From the NCBI GenBank assembly GCA_014529385.2, contig CM043942.1, positions 58,219,340-58,283,339 of the forward strand: 64,000 nucleotides of DNA. The letters are read 5' to 3'. The translations under genes were made by a program, and so were the position numbers. The notes below the pieces were generated by a model. It searched no databases, had not been told where the DNA came from, and worked only from the letters and a program-made list of their open reading frames with translations. Shown here piece after piece: positions 55,761 to 64,000 of this stretch. The stretch comes from Adiantum capillus-veneris. Lineage: Eukaryota > Streptophyta > Polypodiopsida > Polypodiales > Pteridaceae. Position 1 is the first letter of the stretch, and every line of letters begins with the position of its first letter.

Positions 55761-58700
55761 ATGGCAAGTGTAGCATTTCCAACATTTACTGGTAAGGTGG
55801 GTGAGGATGCTGCAGACTTTCTAGACAACTTGGAAATAGCATGTGTCATCTCTTCGAGAGATGATGATGCTTCACGCTTGCGCATCTTCCCACTTCTAAT
55901 GAAGGTGGAGGCAAGATCATGGTACAATGCCTTGGCACAAGCAACCAAGGAACGGTGGGACTTATTAAGAGCAGCTTTTGTCAAGCGTTTTGGAGAGGTC
56001 ACAACATCAGAGAAGCTATGGAAATTGTTGACAGAGTTGAAGCAGGGCAGTATGCTGGAATACGCATCATATGAGTCAAAGTTTGTAGATTTATGGGGGC
56101 GATGGGTTGCATCTCTAAGAGAGGATGAGGGGGCACCTGATTTCGTAAAGAAGGATCGGTTTGTGGCTGGGTTATGGCCAACTCTTAAAGAGAAGGTGAA
56201 GGGAAGGTTTCCTGCTACGTATGAGGTAGCAGTTGAAGTGGCCCGCCTTAAAGACAAGAAGTTGTGCCTACAAGCCAGGAATATCGATGAAGAGGAAGCC
56301 GTTAGGACCTGACCACCTCTAGCACCACCTACAACAGTCGCCCAGAGGATTCAACCACAAGAACCAATTGAAGATCAGGAAGACCTGCTCAATCGAATCA
56401 CCAATCAACTTGAGAATCTCTCAGTCCATTTGATACAACAAGGGCATGCACACAATCTCAACCAAGAGCAAGGAAGAGGACAACGAAGGCAAAACCAAGA
56501 ATACCGTTGCTACAATTGTGGGGAGTATGGTCATGGCATGTACTATTGTCCACACCCAAGGAGGCAGAATTTCAACAGAGGAGCCAGGAAAAACCAGGTT
56601 TCACCACCGAGAGCAAGACCACCACCACCGAGGGCACCACAACAAGCACCACCCATGCAAATCCTACAACCACCCATTCAACCACAACCACCACCACCAC
56701 CACAACCTCTCATTCCACCCTTACCCCCACCACTAGTTGGCAATCAAACAGTAAGCGTCATCAGTCTTGAAGGTAAAGGAAAGGAGAAAGTGGAGGAGGA
56801 TATCAAGGGAGTAGCAAAAGGTAAGACCAAGTTTAAAGGAGTAGATGCCATAGGGGTAAAACGTGCTAGGCATGGTGAATCTTCCCAAAAGGAAGAAAAG
56901 ATGAAGACTAAAGGGGAATCTAGCAAAAAGCCGTCCAAGTCACGACGTAAAATTGACATTGTAGATTTCTCTTTGGGTGAATGTTCTAAACCATATGATT
57001 TGGTTCAAGATGTTTCTGTGCAGGGCCCAAAAATCACCTGGCCCCAATTACTCCACCTAGCACCTGGGGTGAGGAGACAATGGACAAAGATGGTTAGCAC
57101 GAGACGACCAAAGACAAAGATAGCTGGGGCTATCTCTGGGAGGAATCTAGATGACATACTACCAGTGATGGATGCTTACATCAAAGGACAGCACATCTCC
57201 AATATCTACATCGATGGTGGCGCACAAATATGCGTCATGAGTGAAAAAATGATGCACCGTTTGGGTTTAGAGGTGAGTCGGCTGGCACCATGCCGAGCCA
57301 AAATGGCAAATAATTTAAAAGTTCAATGTGTTGGTGTCATAAATGCATTTACGATAAAGGCATTCAACACCGAGGTAGATGTGGACATCTTTGTCATGCC
57401 ACACAAAGGGGAGGGCTATCCTATCATTCTAGGGAGGCCTTGGCTTATGGCTATGAGAGCTAAGCAGGACTGGGACACCAGCATAATCCAGATGAAGGAT
57501 GCAAAAGGGAGGCCAATACTTTACGACATGAAGACAGGTCGGAAATGCGACATGGATCTAGAATCCTCTATGGATGAGTTTTCTAGTGGTGACTCTTCAA
57601 CCACTTCAGAGGAGGAGTCAAAAGTGAGTGAAGAAAGTGACAGTAGCATTGAGGTGATGGGGATCATTCTCAAGGACCCTAAGAAGATGGAGCAACCTGA
57701 TGCCTCATTATCAAACCAAGAGGAGACACCAGGTATACAACCTCTGGTAGAAGCAAGTAAGCTACATCAAATGCTCTCTAGTGAGTTGTGTGGGAAGGAG
57801 CGTGAAGATTATATTTTGATGCTAAGTAATTTTACCACATTGTTCATTGATGAATATGATAAAATCACTGGCATCATAGTAGTTCAACATCACATTAAGC
57901 TCAAGGAGGAAAGTAAACCTGTAGTGCAGAAGCTCAGGCGGCTAGGAGTAATTCAACAAGACGCCCTACTCAAAGAGGTGAGGAAATTGCTAGAAGCTGG
58001 TTTTATCTATCCTGTTGAAGACTCAGAGTGGGTTTCTCCAGTGGTAGTCACACCAAAGAAGAATGGTAAGTGGAGGGTTTGTGTTGATTACAAGCCTCTT
58101 AATGCAGCCACAAAGAGGGAACATTTTCATCTTCCTTTTCAAGACGAAATTCTCAATGAGGTAGCAGGACATGAGCGCTACACGGTATGTGATGGCTACT
58201 CAAGCTACTTCCAAATTAGCATCGCTGAAGAAGATCAAAAGAAGACAACCTTCATCACACCATGGGGATGTTTTGCTTACAGAGTTATGCCTTTTGGTCT
58301 CACTAATGCTCCAGCCACTTTTCAACGATATGTAACATTTGTTTTTCAGCCATTCTTTGGAAAATCAATCCGTGTTTTTATTGATGAATTTTGTATCTAT
58401 AGCTCTCGCTCTCTTCATTTGGAGAAAGTTTATGAAGGTTTAGCTAGGCTACAAGCTTTGGGGGGCCAACTCAATGTGGAGAAATGCCACATTGGTGAAA
58501 GCAAGGTTACTCTTCTTGGCCATGTGATCTCGGCCAATGGCATTGAAGCTGACCCAAGCAAGGTTCAAGCCTTGCTGGCTTTGACCTCTCCCACCACAAC
58601 AAAGTAGTTGGTCTCTTTTCTTCAAAAGGTGAGGTATTTGAGTAGGTTCATTCACTTGCTCTCCCAAGTGGTTCTCCCTTTACAACAAGTTACCCATCAA

Positions 58701-61026
58701 GAGATCTTCACTTGGAGTGAAGAAAATGAACAACAATTCAATGAGGTAAAACAAATTCTAGCTTCACTTCCCACCATAGCACCTCCAAAGTGGGACGAGC
58801 CATTTTATGTAAACCCTAGTGTGGGCAATGACACACTTGGGGCTGTATTGATGCAAAAGGATCCTCAAACTTCGTTCATGCGTCCTATCTACTTCTCTAG
58901 TCGAATGATGACTCCATCAGAAAAGGGATACACGGCAGTGGAGCACATGGTGCTTGCAGTAATGTTTGCTACCACCAAATTTCGCTCTTATTTATTGTCT
59001 AGACCATTCATAATCTTAACAATGGAAGAAGTATTTCCTTATGTAATGCAGCACATGGATGTTTCTTCTAGGATTTCCAAATGGCTCACAAGGCTACAAG
59101 AGTTTGACTACACAATGCAAGTGGAGAACTCCACAAGGGCCAGTCTAGGAGGTATTCTCACTCATCGCCACTATGAAAAGAAGCTAAAGATAAATCCAAA
59201 TGATCAAGATATTACACCTGTGTTGGAAGCCCCTAAGGTAAAGGAGGCTCACTCTCTTTTCTTTGATGGAGCCTACAAGAGGAAAGTAGACAAAGCTGCA
59301 ACAGGCATTGTCATCTTCAACGAGCAAGGGGATAAGGTTTTCTCCATTGGGAATCTCTTGGATTCTCACTCTAACAATGAGGCAGAATATGCAGCCTTAA
59401 CTCTTGGGTTAGAGTGGTGTGTGACACAGGGCATTCAACGGTTAAATGTATTTGGTGATGCCATGCTTTTTAATAAAACAAATACAAGGAACTTGGGCTT
59501 GTAAAAATCATAGCTTGCTAGGCCATTTGCGCAAAGTCAAGGAACTTTTAGGGAAATTTCAAGTTGTACAATTACATCATGTCCCTCGAGCAGAAAATCA
59601 AGAAGCAGATGCTCTAGCTAGAGAGAAGTTTCAAGATGTTTCAGTGGTGGGTGCTATCAAGTTGAAGCTGCCTCTCTTCCAAGGTAGCGATGCTATGCCT
59701 GACATCATGAGTTTCTTGGACACAGGAGAGTGTCCTAAGGATCTTACTAAGTGCCAAAAGCAGTGGCTTGTGCGCAAGGCAACAAAATACCGCCTTATCA
59801 ATGACGACCTCTACTGCAAGGGTAAGGATCAAATTCTTAGGCGTGTACCTCTCTCTAGAGAGATCACTGAAATCATTTCAAGTTGCCATGATGGTGTTTG
59901 CGGAGGACACTTTGCACTTGACATCACTAGTAGAAAGATTCTACAATCCGGGTTTGTATGGCCTAGTCTACATAGGGATGTGTATCATTGGTGTAAAACA
60001 TGCAAGGAATGTCAAAAGGTAGGGGATAGGAGGCTCACATATGAGCCACAGACTCCTATAATCTCATATGGACCATTTGAGAAATGGGAAATTGATGCTA
60101 TTGGGCCTTTTCCAAGGAGTCAATCAGGTAAATTTTATATCATCATGGGTGTGGACTACATTACCAGGTGGGCTGAAGCAGTTGCCACCACCCGGATTAC
60201 AGCTAAGGAAGTGGCTAAGTTCGTATTTGAAAACATTTGTTGCCGTTTTGGCACTCCTCTTGAAATAATTTCTGACAGGGGACCAGGTTTTAGAGGAGAC
60301 CTTGTAGGAGAGCTAATGGAGAAGTTAGGTATCTCACGATGACACTCAACTCCCTACTACCCACAATGCAATGGTTTGGTGGAAAAGGTAAATGGTATGA
60401 TCTGCAAGATCATCACTAAACATGTAAACAATCACAACAGTGATTGGGACAAGCATCTTATGGCTGCACTTTGGGCTTATCGCACTTCATTTCGCACATC
60501 CCTTGGGTTCACACCATATCACTTGGTGTTTGGTAAGGAAGCCATTTTACCCATTGAAGTACAATTGGCTAGTCTTAGGATGCTAGCTGGGCAGGCGGAA
60601 TGTCCTAATGCTCATCTCCACAACCACATTCTTGATCTAGAGAGGCTTCAACTAGATAGAGAAGATGCTATCAACTATTATGCAGCACAGGCAGAGCAAC
60701 GTCGACTTACCTTCAACAAGGGACTTAGGGAAAAAGGTCTCAAGAAAGGTATGTTGGTCCTACGGTATGATAACAGGTTTGACACTAGGAAGGATAAAAA
60801 ATTTTCACCCATATGGGAGGGGCCATTTGTCGTTAGAAAGCGCTACGCCAATGGCAGTTACCGATTGATGGAGGCAGATGGTAGGCTCCACAAAACACGT
60901 GTCAATGGATGGAGGTTGAAGCAATACTTTTTGAGATTTGATCAAACACCTATGATGGAAATCCCCGAGGAGGGAGACTCCTCCACCTCAATTGAAGAAG
61001 AATCAAGTACAACGCTAGAGGCATGA
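55761..61026 (+). pseudogene. gag-pol: gypsy F gag-pol with dual RNase H
   Basis: ATG 55761 opens the Gag (MASVAFPTFTGKVGED). The zinc knuckle CYNCGEYGHGMYYC is at 56508-56549, followed by a Pro-rich linker. The protease has DGG where DSG is usual (Asp 57213). RT has a WVSPVVVTPKKNGKWRVCVD start and an FIDEF active box at 58377-58391, where the second catalytic Asp is Glu. A Ty3-type RNase H is followed by a second RNase H (Asp 59265, Glu 59379, Asp 59457), typical of Tat-like elements. Integrase has an HHCC module (59884-60015), Asp 60094, Asp 60274 and Glu 60382. There is no chromodomain. Stops lie at TGA 56310, TAG 58605 and TGA 60340, with one frameshift near 59470-59485 inside the second RNase H. 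Confidence 0.93.
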
Positions 61027-61054
61027 ATACCTCTAGCCTTCGGGGGAGGGCTAA

Positions 61055-63004
61055 TGAGGCAAGATTTTCCATGCATGGGAATCCCCCCATATATCTTTGC
61101 CCTTTTACCAAAATATTTCCTATTATATAAGTTACTTTTGATTTTTTCTTCCCTTTTTCACAAAAGTTTTAGCCTTTATTAAATAAATAAGACTCATGCT
61201 AATCCATCACGATGTAGCATAAATAAGTAAGCTTTCTTTGTTGATATCTCTTTTGACCTTAAATATTAAATATATATATTCTAAATTACATTATATAGTT
61301 TAGTATTTTCTAATATATTTTTCATGTATATATATTATTCCACCCTACCAAATATTTTATTCACTAGTTTTCATTTTCAAATCTCAACCCCACTTTCAAA
61401 TTTCAATAATACCTCCATCTAGATGATTGCCAATCTTTTCAAAACTCTAGGTCATGTTTTCATACACATGAAGCAGCTTACACTTGAAGGCAAGAGAGAA
61501 GTCCACTCAAAGGGGACCACCAAAAGACCTTTGCAGCCACAAATAATACATTATTTGGCTGAATTCTTTAAGTAGAGAAGAACCCCGAATCTGAAGGAGC
61601 GTTCAACATGAAAGATGTAGCTCGTGATCTCAACTTTTAGCTCAATTTTTTTCAGAATTTTTGGAGTTATGAACACGGAGATATGATTTTTGTAGTGGAC
61701 CCCAGTTTTCTCGTGTAATGGTGACACAGGCCATCCCCAATTTTCTTCCCTCTAGAATGGCTATGGTTCTACAAGTCTTCAAACATGATTACAAGAGACA
61801 AGGCTCTTTTAATGAGGTATTGGCAAGTCTAGAGTGATTCTATCACCATTTTTGGAGGATCCATCCTCATCAACAACTATCCACCTTTGACAATCTCTCT
61901 TGTAAATTTCTTACCTCTCTCTTCTCTCCCTAATAAGCTTATGTCTAGCCAAAGCTAGACTATTGTAAATATCTCCTATCCTCTACATCCTATCCACATT
62001 CTCTCATCTTCTCTCTCTATTGACTCTGGTATTTTAAATAATGAGGAGACAAGATGGGAGCCACAGTCACATGCACCCCATTTTCCTAGTCACCAAACTG
62101 GGACACTCACCTCAAATAGAAATATTGCTAAATCCTCCCCTCCTTCCCTATATAAGGAGGCCATGAGAGCTCACTAAGGGGGAGAACACACACACACACA
62201 CACACACACACATATCCATACACACTCTTGTGCTACATGCTTGTAGCATGAACCCTAATCACATAATCACAACACCATCATCATCACCATCACCATGCAC
62301 AAAAGATGAGCACCACACCTCCACACCACTTGTAATTAAGGGTTGAAGGCACAATTTCAAGAAGAAGAAGGGTGGACACACTCATGATATTCCTCGCCAT
62401 CAACTCCCATCTCTCCATTATGCCTCCTACGATCTTGTCCCTTCTCATTTTCTTGCCATACACTACCTATTGTATTCATCTTTTGCAAGCAATCAACACA
62501 CTCCATCTTAGTGCCATACTTTGTGTCGCTTTGGATACATCTCATTGTGAGTATGGTATATGCTTGTTCCTTGCCTTTTTTTCTGCTTATGTAAAGGTGT
62601 GCGGATTCTCCACCATACACACACACTCTCTCTCTCTCCCTCTCATATTCCTATCATCTTGCTACTTCCATCTTGAGGTGTGCGGATTCGCCACCTCTTG
62701 TATGATAAGTGAGCATACTCGCAAGCTTCCCCTACCTCATTATCTTTCTTACTAACATGCACGAGTAGCAAGCCCATTCTCACTCATTCACCACTGCTCT
62801 CACCTTATTCTCCGACCACCCCATTCCACATTTGGGCGTGGATCTTGAATTTTTTTTCCATGGCATGCTTCATTGTGTATATGTATGCGTCTTAGCCGCA
62901 TATCTTGCTAGGTGGTGCCCCTATTGTGTATCCCCCATGATGAGGCCATTGTGCATATTCTTGGTGTAGAGGCCACCGGGTCTATTTTTCACTTCCGCCT
63001 CTCA
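61055..63004 (+). repeat. 3' LTR of gypsy F
   Basis: Starts TGAGGCAAG and ends CGCCTCTCA. The TATATAA box is at 62150-62156. The CA tract at about 62187-62212 is a few units longer than in the 5' LTR. Confidence 0.93.
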
Positions 63005-63595
63005 CAAGATTTGCGCAAGAAGCCTTGCATTATGTTATGCTAGCTTTGTGAGTGCAAATAGCCATAACCTTTGCCTATGCTTACTAAATCTGCAAATGCA
63101 GAGTTCTTTACATAGTGTATGCCAAAGAGAAGAGAGGAGAGGAAATGGAGGTTGCTTCTACAATTGTATACTCATTTTGGTGGTCTCATCAAAGAAGAGG
63201 TGGTTCTGGGCTCCGCGTCTTGATGGGTTTCCTTCGTCTTGTGTTTGCGAAACATCATGGAATCTTCACAAGTGTAAGTGTTTAAGGTGTCATGTTGTTT
63301 TGTTGGTTTTTTGATTGATGTCTTGTGTGTGTATCCCGTGCCTCGAGTAAGCCATTGTAAGAGAGTTGCAAGGTGGAGAGGTCTCCCTTGGCCTTAAGAC
63401 AATGCATGGGGTGGCTAGGTTTTGAGTGTGTGTTTGTGTTGAATGGGACCTAAAATTCTAACCGTTGTGGTGTGAGTTTTGTTTAGCCTATGTGTTGTGG
63501 TTTTTTTAAAGTTGAGGTGCTCATATCACTCATCCATTTTCTTGAAGCATTGAGTATGCATGCTTGAATGCTCTCATGGTGTTGGTTAAGAATCT

Positions 63596-63672
<77 letters not shown>

Positions 63673-64000
63673 GTCCTAGTTCGTGATACCAAATTAACTA
63701 GGTGGTGCCCCTACATTTTTTTCTAGATTTTGTCTACATTTTTTTCTAGATTTTGTGTGTGGTATTTAGGTGTGTTATTGTGTTTGGGGTCTGTGTGTGG
63801 TATTTGTGCTAGACCCTGAAACCCTATGAGATGCACGGGAGCCTTGAGCAGTGTCTAGAGGACACTTCTCTTGTCGCTTGCCCGGATTGCCTCACTAGAA
63901 TCAAGAATAATCTATTGTCTATTTTTGCATTAGTAAGAGTTAATCTGTTGTAAAGTGGATGATAGATGCACTATTCACAATCTTAGTTCAGATGATATTA
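63005..64000. other. right flank with low-complexity repeats
   Basis: No gene is supported. A (TC)n tract of 72 bp lies at 63599-63670, and two identical 23-bp units lie at 63711-63733 and 63734-63756. The 16-mer ctaggtggtgccccta at 63698-63713 also occurs inside both gypsy F LTRs (49083 and 62908), so an older relative of F may begin here. The frame at 63048-63314 shows no known domain. Confidence 0.5.
63599..63670. repeat. (TC)36 microsatellite
   Basis: Seventy-two bases of uninterrupted TC. Confidence 0.97.

Larger units (their letters stand above)
47233..63004 (+). mobile_element. gypsy element F, Tat-like, with nested copia E
   Basis: LTRs at 47233-49179 and 61055-63004 (1947 and 1950 bp) differ by about 2 percent by eye. 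The flanks are acaag on the left (47228-47232) and caag on the right (63005-63008), a 4-bp duplication, or 5-bp if the last A of the LTR is counted. The polypurine tract GGGGGAGGGCTAA is at 61042-61054. Without copia E the element is about 10.6 kb. Gag, protease, RT, RNase H, a second RNase H and integrase occur in order. The second RNase H and the absence of a chromodomain place it with the Tat/Athila side of plant gypsy elements. Confidence 0.93.

Overview
The window reads as nuclear DNA of a land plant with a large, repeat-filled genome. The evidence is dense nesting of plant-type Ty1/copia and Ty3/gypsy LTR retrotransposons, LTRs with TG...CA ends, primer sites of the TGGTATCAGAGC type, and Tat-like gypsy features such as a second RNase H. 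I recognised no intact host gene, tRNA, rRNA or CRISPR array. The species is not identifiable from the sequence alone; a gymnosperm, a fern or another large-genome plant would all fit.

Left part (1-21977), old and layered. A decayed minus-strand copia remnant (about 590-1372) is interrupted by copia A (5' LTR 1373-1978, gag 2050-2970, RT 7620-8620, RNase H 14846-15370, PPT and start of the 3' LTR at 15441-15510). A is split by unidentified sequence that holds a perfect solo LTR of its own family (6083-6889, TSD CCATC). It is split again by a small TIR element (8622-8748 plus 14713-14843), into which the minus-strand copia B (8749-14712) inserted. B carries a 760-bp hAT-like element in its 3' LTR, a 467-bp MITE in its RT, and a deletion of its integrase core. 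Copia C (18204-about 19340) is a plus-strand relative of B. A 2126-bp piece of the B locus (9256-11381) is repeated without indels at 19765-21890.

Middle (21978-47221), one giant minus-strand gypsy element, G, with TSD GAGGC and LTRs of about 920 bp. In its own 5'-to-3' order it has: PBS; a leader with 24-bp palindromes; gag with two zinc knuckles; a protease whose catalytic Asp is replaced; RT with a CA/GT microsatellite inside it; RNase H; an integrase with two HHCC-like modules; a second, DSG-intact protease-like domain fused behind the integrase; a Trp-Pro repeat tail; a second palindrome array; a separate coiled-coil 3' ORF of about 1.17 k codons; a hairpin; the PPT; and the 3' LTR. Copia D (39952-45510, TSD TTGAG, one reading frame with four stops) sits in its leader.

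Right part (47233-63004), gypsy F (LTRs about 1.95 kb, dual RNase H). It inserted 6 bp beyond the TSD of G and is split in its leader by copia E (50421-55603, TSD TTATC, three stops). From 63005 to 64000 only low-complexity flank is seen.

How it fits together: every coding region belongs to a retroelement, and each copy is now broken by stops or frameshifts. The nesting gives the relative ages: A, B and C old; G intermediate; F, then E, and also D, young (about 2 to 3 percent LTR difference by eye). Element G is the best candidate for something undescribed.
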